A stretch of DNA of 12,611 bases, from the NCBI GenBank assembly GCA_030628305.1, contig DAOVRE010000017.1, positions 1 to 12,611 of the forward strand, in the 5' to 3' direction. Source of the stretch: Candidatus Heimdallarchaeota archaeon (GTDB lineage: Archaea > Asgardarchaeota > Heimdallarchaeia > Heimdallarchaeales > Heimdallarchaeaceae). This document shows positions 1 to 5,792 of this stretch, in pieces. Each line of letters begins with the position of its first letter. Position 1 is the stretch's first letter. The position numbers were made by a program, and so were the translations under genes. The notes beneath the pieces were generated by a model. It did no database searches. It saw only the letters and a list, made by a program, of their open reading frames with translations, and was not told the origin of the DNA.

Positions 1-323
1 AGTTTTTCCGATTCAGAATCATATGCCATTTCAGATCCGGTTTTTTGATAAGGTACTGATTCTGGACTCATTATTGTCCATGTATTATTATTTAAGTCAT
101 AAGCCCACGTATCTGTTTTCCAACTCACATAAGTAGCATCTGTTTGACCTCCATACATTATCATCCTATCATTAACAGAATCATAAACCATGGAGTGACT
201 TTGTCTTTTTTGTGGATATGCTGCAGAAACTTTTACAGTAGTATTAGTAGCAATGAGTAGCAAAGTGATAACAAAAATAGCTGGAATAAAAACCTTTTTT
301 CTCAATATTTTTTTCATTTTCAT
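1..323 (-). CDS. Secreted Kelch-repeat protein, N-terminal part (runs off left edge)
   Basis: This is the start of an exported beta-propeller protein of unknown ligand; 107 residues are visible. Residues 1-10 are lysine-rich (MKMKKILRKK), 11-25 are hydrophobic, and an Ala-rich stretch near 33-35 (VSAA) looks like a signal-peptidase site, so the mature protein should lie outside the membrane. Residues 42-85 form one complete Kelch blade: SHSMVYDSVNDRMIMYGG, then the TDTWAYDL and TW pattern. A second blade begins at 97-107 (GSEMAYDSESEK). The ATG at 323 is preceded by GGTG six bases upstream (330-333), a good archaeal ribosome site; a second ATG two codons later is less well placed. Kelch propellers mediate binding or, rarely, copper-dependent oxidation, and the visible part does not distinguish these. 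The family is clear; the function is not. Confidence 0.9.
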   Translation of the reverse strand, partial: MKMKKILRKKVFIPAIFVITLLLIATNTTVKVSAAYPQKRQSHSMVYDSVNDRMIMYGGQTDATYVSWKTDTWAYDLNNNTWTIMSPESVPYQKTGSEMAYDSESEK

Positions 324-329
324 TTTTTT

Positions 330-333
330 CACC
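330..333 (-). promoter_or_regulatory. Ribosome binding site of the Kelch gene
   Basis: GGTG on the minus strand lies six bases before the ATG at 323. It decides in favour of the first of two closely spaced ATG codons. A TATA-like AATAATAA (plus-strand reading, 369-376) sits about 50 bases before the start and would give a leader of roughly 25 bases. Confidence 0.55.
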
Positions 334-440
334 TTTTCTATTCAATTCATCATTTCACTTGTTGTGTGAATAATAACAACTGTAAACTACATCAAGTATC
401 GGTGAAATTTTTTCAGCAACGATTTTAGAACGATTCAATT

Positions 441-580
441 TGATGCTATGCACTAGTCCCATAGTGATCCTCAGGGCTACATCAAACAAAAACCTCAAAG
501 CGAACCGTAAGCACCTTTGCAAGAAGCTGTGGGCGGTGTAGGAGGGTAAATGGCGTCCCCATGATGTGCTCAGGCACTTC
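441..580. other. G+C-rich intergenic block of unknown nature
   Basis: The gap 324-660 holds no convincing intact gene. Within it, 441-580 is about 51% G+C by hand count, against roughly one third for the surroundings. It can form an outer helix of 474-477 plus 479-483 with 563-571 (one bulged base, one G-U pair). This encloses hairpins 511-515/535-539 and 550-553/559-562; a competing hairpin is 566-569/574-577 with a TCAG loop. Short open frames run through it on both strands, but each is broken by stops. In archaea with A+T-rich genomes, G+C-rich islands often mark structured RNAs, but decayed mobile elements or acquired DNA look the same. I recognise no RNase P, SRP, tRNA or rRNA motif. Undetermined. 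Confidence 0.4.
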
Positions 581-684
581 TAAAGAATTTGTACAAAATT
601 CATGTCATAGGTTCAGAGAAAGAATACCTTTCAAAGGGTCTTCAAAGGTTAGAAGAAGGGTTAGAAGAATTCGTAAATGCTTAA
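565..684 (+). pseudogene. Possible remnant of a protein C-terminus
   Basis: After an in-frame TGA (562-564), a 39-codon frame runs to the TAA at 682-684. Its protein has a credible coiled, amphipathic end: ALLKNLYKIHVIGSEKEY, then GLQRLEEGLEEF. Upstream in the same frame are stops at 508-510, 547-549 and 562-564, with fragments such as PLQEAVGG between them. There is no start codon with a ribosome site. This is what the 3' end of a decayed gene (perhaps a transposase or other accessory gene) would look like. Two short direct repeats within it, TTCAAAGG (630-637, 641-648) and TTAGAAGAA (649-657, 661-669), could produce the pattern by chance. Its end overlaps the 3' end of the opposing gene at 661. 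Speculative. Confidence 0.22.
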
Positions 685-972
685 ATCTTCATCTTCGAAG
701 GCATCTTTGATTATTTTTATCTTTTTTTCTTGATATTCGAATTTGACGTTTAGTTCTCTTCTGGGTAAGTAATCTAATTCCCAATCTATCATCTCATCTA
801 TAGATTTGAAGCCTAGATAGGTTAAAACCTTGTCTTTGGGTATTTCCTCCCCAAATTCAGTTATCAACTCAGAGATTATAGTATATTTCTTTAAAGCTTC
901 TTCTTTCTCTTTTCTAGCTATATTCTGTAATGCTTCCCATGCGCCGTTATTTGGTGTTTGGTTATTACTCAA
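661..972 (-). CDS. Small acidic hypothetical protein, possibly winged-helix/PCI-like
   Basis: A 103-residue soluble protein not recognised by name. Residues 11-40 are a charged amphipathic helix (ALQNIARKEKEEALKKY). Residues 33-70 read like a winged-helix core: a helix, then EIPKDKVLTYLGFKSIDEM with the L-G-F-x-S-x-D/E turn seen in PCI-type winged helices, then a recognition-like helix WELDYL. Residues 75-88 alternate as a beta-hairpin (VKFEYQEKKIKII), and the tail is acidic. The frame has no ATG before residue 61, and an in-frame TAA lies 27 bases upstream, so translation probably begins at TTG (972). Only a weak purine-rich stretch precedes it. It is separated from the gene at 1117 by 144 bases with its own AT-rich promoter. 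The PCI-like reading is inference from pattern only. Confidence 0.72.
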   Translation of the reverse strand: MSNNQTPNNGAWEALQNIARKEKEEALKKYTIISELITEFGEEIPKDKVLTYLGFKSIDEMIDWELDYLPRRELNVKFEYQEKKIKIIKDAFEDEDLSIYEFF

Positions 973-1025
973 GCTTCCACTCTCAATGTTTGATTATGAA
1001 ATCTAATTATGAATTAAACGTCTCC

Positions 1026-1037
1026 ATATATATATAT
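1026..1037 (-). promoter_or_regulatory. TATA-box candidate for the 661-972 gene
   Basis: An alternating AT tract of about 12 bases lies 54-65 bases before the TTG at 972. If used, transcription would start near 1003-1010 and leave a leader of about 30-40 bases. A weaker TATA-like sequence (TTCATAATTA, minus strand) at 1003-1015 is an alternative. Confidence 0.4.
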
Positions 1038-1116
1038 TGTCGGTAGAAGATTTAAAAGGAAGATTGGAAAAGTCTTGTTTACTATTAATTTCTATCAATA
1101 AAATGTACTTGGTTCA

Positions 1117-2043
1117 TTAAATAGTGTAAAATTCCAATTTTTCTAGATTAATGAAGCCAAAAGTAACAAGTGTACTCATTACAGATAAGAAAAATGGAAA
1201 AGCTTGCACTTGTATCATCTCTTTCTTTACCTCGTTATAAATTTCCTTTATTGTTTTTTGTTCATTTGCCAAACAAGCAGTCAGAATGCGTTTGTGGATT
1301 CTATAAGCCATATTTGATAATTCATAGAAAATTTCATTTTTGTGTTTTTCAAAGATCTCAATATGTGATTGATTTGTGTGGGGTATAGCAATTGTTGAAT
1401 TTAGAAGTAAATCTAATTCTAACATCTCTTTATCCTTGGGTTTTTCAGATATTATCTGATCTAGATATGTTCCAATATACTTGAGTAGATCTTCATCTAG
1501 AAGAACTAATGTTTCTAAGGAATTTGCCAAACTTGTTAACCAGATCTTTACTTGTTCTGATTCCAAATCACCTGATATATTTGCTTCAATTTCAATAAAC
1601 TCCAACTCTGAAAATGATTCTACTTTTTCCCCTTCTTTTGAGCCTTCTATTAGATAGTCGGTTTGACGGAATTTGTCCTTGATTCTTAAGGATTTCAAAT
1701 TGTATGAACCAAAATCATTTGTAGATTTTATTGGATATTGAACAAAACTTGATGCTTTAGGAACAGGGATAGCAAATCCTTCCAGTTCTTTGATCTCTGC
1801 TTCTTCTGTGTTCTTTGATGCTTGAATGGTTACTTGTGATCTGACATTATAATGAGAATCAACGTATAATTTTATTGCATGTAGGTGATCGTCATTACAG
1901 TAATGTACATCGATATATTCTTGATATCCAGTTTCTGCTAATTGATCGCTCTGTAAAGCTGGTGAAACGAATAAAATTCGTCCCTTACCGCAGTTATTGC
2001 AGAGATACTCCACTTTTTGTCTGATATCAGATTTGAAACTCAA
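1117..2043 (-). CDS. Zinc-site protein with probable C-terminal winged helix
   Basis: A 308-residue soluble protein of no family I can name. The N-terminal domain has C15-x2-C18 (CNNCG) followed by C49-x3-H53 (HYCNDDH), a likely four-ligand zinc site. It continues into KLYVDSHYNVRSQ (58-70), apparently a beta-strand segment. The middle (about 90-155) is mixed strand with IPVPK. Residues 160-245 are helical and leucine-rich. Residues 249-308 look like a winged helix: KRILTACL, TIKEIYNEVKKE, then SVMSTLVTFGFI with a short wing. There is no membrane segment. The start is TTG at 2043; the frame is open back to a TAA about 50 bases upstream without ATG or GTG. An in-frame GTG at codon 11 is an alternative that still keeps both cysteines. 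Zinc plus winged helix suggests nucleic-acid or protein binding, perhaps transcriptional; this is inference. Confidence 0.82.
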   Translation of the reverse strand: MSFKSDIRQKVEYLCNNCGKGRILFVSPALQSDQLAETGYQEYIDVHYCNDDHLHAIKLYVDSHYNVRSQVTIQASKNTEEAEIKELEGFAIPVPKASSFVQYPIKSTNDFGSYNLKSLRIKDKFRQTDYLIEGSKEGEKVESFSELEFIEIEANISGDLESEQVKIWLTSLANSLETLVLLDEDLLKYIGTYLDQIISEKPKDKEMLELDLLLNSTIAIPHTNQSHIEIFEKHKNEIFYELSNMAYRIHKRILTACLANEQKTIKEIYNEVKKEMIQVQAFPFFLSVMSTLVTFGFINLEKLEFYTI

Positions 2044-2063
2044 GACGTCCCCTACAGAGCTTG

Positions 2064-2072
2064 TAATTATAT
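2064..2072 (-). promoter_or_regulatory. TATA-box candidate for the zinc-site/winged-helix gene
   Basis: Minus-strand ATATAATT is centred about 26 bases before the TTG at 2043, the spacing expected if the mRNA begins at or next to the start codon. An AGGGGAC just before the TTG could instead act as a ribosome site if transcription starts further upstream, for example from the ACTTTATAG near 2130. Confidence 0.4.
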
Positions 2073-2178
2073 GTTGTCTTGGTGGAATTTATCTGTTTGC
2101 TATCTCCTAGTCAAAGTATCCGCTATAAAGTAATCTAGTAGAAGCTCTTGAAATTGCCTTAAATTTCATATTAGAATT

Positions 2179-2826
2179 TCAAACTGCAACATAAATGATG
2201 AAATAGTGACAAGCTGCTCCTATTATGATTAATACGTGAAAAATATCATGAAAAACAAAGACTCCGGGAAAAGGCTTTTGTTTGTTTATCGCAAAGAAAA
2301 TTGCTCCAATTGTGTAAGACAAACCTCCAATAAATAATACAATGAATGATGACAATGGAACAAGCAAGAACAGCTGTTTTATTTGAACTATAATCATCCA
2401 CCCCAGAATTAGGTATATTATTGCATTTGGCCAACGGGGTAGTCTGACAGTAATTACTTTTAGAATTGTTCCTAATAATACAAAGCCCCATTGTAAACCT
2501 ATGATAATCCATTTCCATGGAGATTCTAGGTAGATATAAACAAGAGGTGTATATGTTCCTGCTATCATATAAAATATAGCAACATGATCCATCTTTCTCC
2601 AAAATGATTGTTCGTTTTCCTCTTTTTTGAAGGTATGAAAGAGGGCACTAGCTGCAAACATAAAACATAAAACAAAGCAATAAATCACAATTACTACTAA
2701 ATTTTCTGATGAAGCAATAGTTTTCAGTAATAGAAAAATAACACCTATTATTGCAACAAAAAAAGCTATTGTATGAGAGTATGCTGAGAAATATTCTTCT
2801 TTTAGAGGAGTAGGTAGTTGAGTCAT
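2179..2826 (-). CDS. PAQR/hemolysin III-family membrane protein
   Basis: A seven-helix integral membrane protein of the PAQR/HlyIII/YqfA family (215 residues, usual for prokaryotic members), thought to be zinc-dependent amidases or signalling proteins related to adiponectin receptors. The family metal motifs are all visible: S60-x3-H64 at the end of helix 2 (SALFHTF), D80-H81 before helix 3 (MDHVAIFYMIAGTYTP), and H193-x3-H197 (FHDIFH) with H207 in the last helix. By family analogy, the zinc ligands are H64, H193 and H197. Hydrophobic segments fall near 17-35, 43-63, 79-98, 105-125, 133-152, 156-180 and 189-213. The ATG at 2826 has no ribosome site but has a TATA box at the leaderless distance. 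The bacterial protein's pore-forming name is historical, so its role here is not known. Family assignment is secure. Confidence 0.93.
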   Translation of the reverse strand: MTQLPTPLKEEYFSAYSHTIAFFVAIIGVIFLLLKTIASSENLVVIVIYCFVLCFMFAASALFHTFKKEENEQSFWRKMDHVAIFYMIAGTYTPLVYIYLESPWKWIIIGLQWGFVLLGTILKVITVRLPRWPNAIIYLILGWMIIVQIKQLFLLVPLSSFIVLFIGGLSYTIGAIFFAINKQKPFPGVFVFHDIFHVLIIIGAACHYFIIYVAV

Positions 2827-2849
2827 TTTTCTGAAATAAGTAAGGTTGT

Positions 2850-2857
2850 TTATATTT
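2850..2857 (-). promoter_or_regulatory. TATA box, leaderless promoter of the PAQR gene
   Basis: Minus-strand AAATATAA is centred about 27 bases before the ATG at 2826. It lies in the 63-base gap after the upstream gene ends at 2890. No Shine-Dalgarno sequence precedes the ATG, which fits a leaderless mRNA. Confidence 0.6.
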
Positions 2858-2889
2858 CTATCTTTGAAACGTTAACTAAAATCATTTGA

Positions 2890-4533
2890 TTAATTTTCTT
2901 CTTCGTCATCTTGTTCGATATCGTCAAGTGGACTGCCTAGATCCTTTAGTCTTTCCTTATAATCAAAGTCCTCATAATTCATCATGCGATCTTCTCTTTG
3001 TTTTGCCATATGAGCTTCTATCTTATCCAACTTGTCAAAATTGGATCTCTTCTTTTCCACTCTTGTCTTCTCAACATTAGATTCTTCAGCTCTAGCTTTG
3101 AAATCGAATCTAAATTTCAGATATTCTCTTATATTCATATTTGATTCTTTTACTTTGAAGCTAAGTACAAGATATATCAAGAAAATTGCTAGTGTTAGAG
3201 TTAGACCTATCATCAATCCTTGAAAAACTGGATATGAAATACCATCATCTAATGTGTTTCCAATTGATGTTAGCGCAAAGTAAGAAAACATTGCTGATAA
3301 TATGGGTAAGATTACAAACATGAAAAGGATATCAGTTATTGCTGTGAGTATAGCAAAACCACTTCCAACAAGGAATAGCACGATATAATTTATAATCAAA
3401 TAAGTCACAAATATTGCAATGATTATCCAAGAATAAGTAATTAAAACAGCATCTTCAGTTACAAAGGAATAAGTTACGAATACTATGAGAAAAATAGCTA
3501 TCACAAGTTGCTGTAAATATTTCTCCTTCTTTGTTGAAAGAATTCTTCTACTCTTTTGCCCTACATCTAATGCAGTACGACTTTTTTCTTCTATTTCTTT
3601 TCTTTCTTTCTTTGAAAGAACAACACCACAATTTGTGCACAATCCCAGTATCTTATCTGTTCTTTCATTGCAATGAGGGCAGATGATGTATTGATCAAAT
3701 AATTCCTTTTTCTCAATTTTCTTAACAGTTATATGCTGCTTTGTTTTCTTCTTAGCTACCACAGAAGGAACAGTCCTTGTTCTTTCCTGTAATTGAGCAA
3801 TCTTAACTTGTGTTTGAACATGTTCTTTGGTTGTTGATAATTTAACGTGTTCCTTTCTATCTCTCACGAAAAGAGAACTTTTTGCAGAATATGGTTTAAT
3901 ACCTTTGCTAAGAATAAATTTCTGGATTCTTGTGAAATCTATTGTTAATTTAACAGCTACAATTATTATCAATATGGACTCAACTATTCCATTTAGAGCA
4001 AATAAGAAATAACTAAAAACAACATCATCCGCCCAGTTAGCAATAGTGGCTAATGATGCTACAATGATAGAAAAATAACCGAAAATAACGTAAAATCCAC
4101 TGCCTATTTTAATACCAAATAATAACTTAATTCGAGTGAGAAGTTTGTTAAGCTTGATGAAACCTATAACTCTTCCAAATATTATGAAAAAACCTGCGAT
4201 TATTGCAGTGACAAACCATCCATACATAACTAGATTAACAGCTACAGAAGCACCATAAACCAATAACCACATAGCTGTCTCTTTACCTTCTTTTGTGACA
4301 TGATCAACAAAATAGATGTCTGTTATCTCTCGTAATGAAATTGCTAGCGGGATCAAACCAATGGTCACTAAACCGAAAATTAAGAACCCAATGAGTTCTA
4401 TCCTATAGGACCACCCGATAAAATATTTATCTACGAAATTTAATATCCCTCCAGCTATTAGGATTATTGCACTCAAGTAAATTAATCTAGTATACTTCTT
4501 TATTGGATATTTCAAGTTATTCTCGTTTTGCAT
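2890..4533 (-). CDS. Two-part polytopic membrane protein with cytoplasmic zinc ribbon
   Basis: A 547-residue protein I do not recognise. The first membrane block (about 16-196) has five to six hydrophobic segments: 16-34, 44-66, 88-104, 106-125, 145-166, 172-195. A basic soluble region (200-338) contains a clear zinc ribbon, C285-x2-C288 (CPHC) and C299-x2-C302 (CTNCG), flanked by Lys-rich stretches. A second membrane block (about 340-458) has four segments. The tail (460-547) is highly charged, probably coiled coil around 483-530, and ends in a run of Asp/Glu. The ribbon and tail should both be cytoplasmic. The ATG at 4533 is preceded by GTGAG about six bases upstream. Its neighbours give no pathway. 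Zinc ribbons of this type in archaeal membrane proteins often act as protein-interaction modules, but that is general knowledge, not evidence here. Confidence 0.88.
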   Translation of the reverse strand: MQNENNLKYPIKKYTRLIYLSAIILIAGGILNFVDKYFIGWSYRIELIGFLIFGLVTIGLIPLAISLREITDIYFVDHVTKEGKETAMWLLVYGASVAVNLVMYGWFVTAIIAGFFIIFGRVIGFIKLNKLLTRIKLLFGIKIGSGFYVIFGYFSIIVASLATIANWADDVVFSYFLFALNGIVESILIIIVAVKLTIDFTRIQKFILSKGIKPYSAKSSLFVRDRKEHVKLSTTKEHVQTQVKIAQLQERTRTVPSVVAKKKTKQHITVKKIEKKELFDQYIICPHCNERTDKILGLCTNCGVVLSKKERKEIEEKSRTALDVGQKSRRILSTKKEKYLQQLVIAIFLIVFVTYSFVTEDAVLITYSWIIIAIFVTYLIINYIVLFLVGSGFAILTAITDILFMFVILPILSAMFSYFALTSIGNTLDDGISYPVFQGLMIGLTLTLAIFLIYLVLSFKVKESNMNIREYLKFRFDFKARAEESNVEKTRVEKKRSNFDKLDKIEAHMAKQREDRMMNYEDFDYKERLKDLGSPLDDIEQDDEEEN

Positions 4534-4560
4534 CTATCTCACTATGGAAATTCTTTAAAC

Positions 4561-4570
4561 ACTTATAATG
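4561..4570 (-). promoter_or_regulatory. TATA-box candidate for the zinc-ribbon membrane protein
   Basis: Minus-strand CATTATAAGT is centred about 33 bases before the ATG at 4533 and would leave a leader of about seven bases; TTTAAA near 4553-4558 is an alternative. The rest of 4571-4700, between divergent genes, shows nothing recognisable beyond A+T-rich sequence. Confidence 0.35.
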
Positions 4571-4702
4571 TTAACAATACTTACTTCCGAGCAATAAAAT
4601 CTATTAATAATCTTAGTGTTTGCGAGAAAAATCATTTTATTTACTATTTCATTTGTTTTTTGCTATCTATCATGTCGTTTAATGGTTTAGCATTATCAAA
4701 TA

Positions 4703-4711
4703 TTTTATATT
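4703..4711 (+). promoter_or_regulatory. TATA box before the 58-residue ORF
   Basis: TTTTATATT is centred about 35 bases before the ATG at 4742, giving a predicted transcript start near 4733 and a leader of about nine bases. It supports the short ORF being expressed. No ribosome site is present. Confidence 0.45.
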
Positions 4712-4741
4712 AACAGTACGATAATTGCTAAACATATTTGA

Positions 4742-4918
4742 ATGAACAATGGAGGTATTACTTCGTTCTTCAGCGGTGATAAAAAATTCGAAATAATTGA
4801 AAGCATGTTGTGCGTTGGTGATTATCAACAAGCATTGTCCTTAACGGGGGCGAAGCTAGATGAAGCAGAATTTTCCCAGATTGTCGATGAAATCTTTGAA
4901 CAAAAATCAATTTTTTAA
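4742..4918 (+). CDS. Small protein resembling the N-terminus of the next gene
   Basis: A 58-residue frame from ATG to TAA, of otherwise unknown function. Residues 16-34 (FEIIESMLCVGDYQQALSL) align without gaps to residues 9-27 of the downstream protein (LEKIEDLMNKGDLENAMFE). Shared features are a hydrophobic helix, Glu/Asp, then G-D and a helix with A-L/M, the shape of a TPR-like helical hairpin. Residues 37-52 form another acidic helix. It has a TATA box at a short-leader distance and no Shine-Dalgarno sequence. It could be a genuine small protein, such as a partner or regulator of its neighbour. It could equally be the surviving piece of a duplicated copy, since a single TPR-like hairpin is less than a usual stable domain. 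The gap to the next start is 112 bases. Confidence 0.6.
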   Translation: MNNGGITSFFSGDKKFEIIESMLCVGDYQQALSLTGAKLDEAEFSQIVDEIFEQKSIF

Positions 4919-4941
4919 CAATTGCAAACTTGAAAAAGCAT

Positions 4942-4956
4942 CGAAAAGTTATTATT
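4942..4956 (+). promoter_or_regulatory. BRE/TATA element upstream of the HhH protein
   Basis: CGAAAAG followed by TTATTATT resembles the GAAAAG plus TTTATAT element seen before the gene at 8636. The predicted transcript start is near 4979, giving a leader of about 50 bases to the ATG at 5031, or about eight to a GTG at 4986. Confidence 0.45.
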
Positions 4957-5018
4957 TTTCCTATTTGTATAGTTAGATTCAGTTAGTGTTACAATCTTCA
5001 GCTGAAGAGAACATTATT

Positions 5019-5023
5019 GAGGT
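5019..5023 (+). promoter_or_regulatory. Ribosome binding site deciding the start of the HhH gene
   Basis: GAGGT lies seven bases before ATG 5031. The alternative GTG 4986 has no such site, so the protein is probably 224 rather than 239 residues long. Confidence 0.65.
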
Positions 5024-5030
5024 AAAGCTT

Positions 5031-5705
5031 ATGTTTGGAAGTTACATGAAGGGATTAGAGAAGATTGAAGATCTTATGAACAAAGGAGATTTGGAGAACG
5101 CGATGTTCGAATTGAACAATCTCGAAAAAGGAATCGAATTAAACGAGGATGAAAAATTGGCCTGTATGCTTCTCAACAGTCACATTTTGAATAAAAATGG
5201 TAATTTTGACAAGAGTTTCATGCTTTCAAAAGTAGCTTTTAGAAAGAGTATGGAACTAAATAGTCCTTTGCTAGTCGTTGATTCAACAATTACATTTATA
5301 GAATCTGTAAAAGGGTTAGGTCTGTTAATAGAGTCTTCCGCAAAGGAGAAAAAAGAATTTCTTCAAATGGTAAGAAAAAGTGAAGATATTCTAAAGACCA
5401 TTAAGGTAATAAAGAAAACGGAAAGAAACTTAAGAAATTCCAAGTTAAAAGAGCTAAAAGTAATTTTAAGTCCAGCAAAAGCTAAAATGCCAGTCAAAGT
5501 AGCTATGAAAGTAGTTAAAACGAGCACACCTGTAGATAAAGTGAAAGGGGTAGGACAAAAGGCTCAATCTCTTATTGAAGCAGGAATAAAAACCGCTGAA
5601 GATTTGGCAACTACTTCTCCTAAGGATCTAGTTAAGATCAAAGGTATTGGTGCAGCAACTGCTCCCAAATTAATTGAGAACGCTAAGCTTCTACTGAAAT
5701 TATAG
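5031..5705 (+). CDS. TPR-like helical protein with C-terminal helix-hairpin-helix domain
   Basis: A 224-residue soluble protein. Residues 6-130 are all helix with TPR-like spacing (GDLENAMFELNNLEKGIELN, then a second unit near 47-76). Residues 130-165 are a Lys-rich linker. Residues 168-224 are a tandem helix-hairpin-helix module with hairpins G173-V-G175 and G205-I-G207 (VDKVKGVGQKAQSLIEAGI and DLVKIKGIGAATAPKLIE). Such modules bind the DNA backbone without sequence specificity in RadA, topoisomerase and repair proteins; here there is no catalytic domain. The frame opens at a GTG (4986), but ATG 5031 is preferred because GAGGT (5019-5023) sits seven bases before it. A role as a DNA-binding adaptor, joining the TPR partner surface to DNA, is inference. 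The domain calls are solid for HhH and moderate for TPR. Confidence 0.88.
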   Translation: MFGSYMKGLEKIEDLMNKGDLENAMFELNNLEKGIELNEDEKLACMLLNSHILNKNGNFDKSFMLSKVAFRKSMELNSPLLVVDSTITFIESVKGLGLLIESSAKEKKEFLQMVRKSEDILKTIKVIKKTERNLRNSKLKELKVILSPAKAKMPVKVAMKVVKTSTPVDKVKGVGQKAQSLIEAGIKTAEDLATTSPKDLVKIKGIGAATAPKLIENAKLLLKL

Positions 5706-5709
5706 TTGT

Positions 5710-5726
5710 GCATGAAATTTTCATGC
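5710..5726 (+). repeat. 17-base palindrome before the mannosidase promoter
   Basis: GCATGAAATTTTCATGC is a perfect palindrome with eight-base arms around a central T. It starts five bases after the HhH gene and ends just before an AATATTTAA TATA-like box (5728-5736), covering the place where the BRE would lie. This placement suits an operator for a regulator of the mannosidase gene, but a weak terminator hairpin for the upstream gene is also possible. No T-run follows it, which disfavours the terminator reading. Confidence 0.5.
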
Positions 5727-5727
5727 G

Positions 5728-5736
5728 AATATTTAA
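5728..5736 (+). promoter_or_regulatory. TATA-box candidate of the alpha-mannosidase gene
   Basis: AATATTTAA directly follows the palindrome. The predicted start is near 5759, which leaves a leader of about 34 bases containing a weak GGGAT (5781-5785) before ATG 5793. Confidence 0.4.
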
Positions 5737-5792
5737 CAATTAGAAAATTTCCTCTGTTCTTGAATTACTACTTATCATAAGGGATAGATAAC

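Noticed and set aside
441..660. tRNA or known stable RNA in the G+C-rich gap
   Set aside because: No T-arm GGTTCRANNC with a matching acceptor stem, and none of the RNase P or SRP core motifs could be found by reading.
1170..1388. A 72-residue plus-strand frame opposite the zinc-site gene
   Set aside because: Antisense to the winged-helix end of a better frame, with no start signals.
2246..2602. A 118-residue minus-strand frame inside the PAQR gene
   Set aside because: It is a shifted frame of a gene with intact family motifs; it is rich in Cys, Ser and Tyr and shows no domain.
4528..4713. A 61-residue plus-strand frame across the start of the zinc-ribbon membrane protein
   Set aside because: It starts with TTG antisense to the first codons of a real gene, lacks a ribosome site, and its hydrophobicity follows from T-rich intergenic sequence.
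4986..5030. GTG start giving a 15-residue longer helix-hairpin-helix protein
   Set aside because: The ATG at 5031 has GAGGT seven bases before it, whereas the GTG has none. It remains possible because the predicted transcript would begin only a few bases before the GTG.
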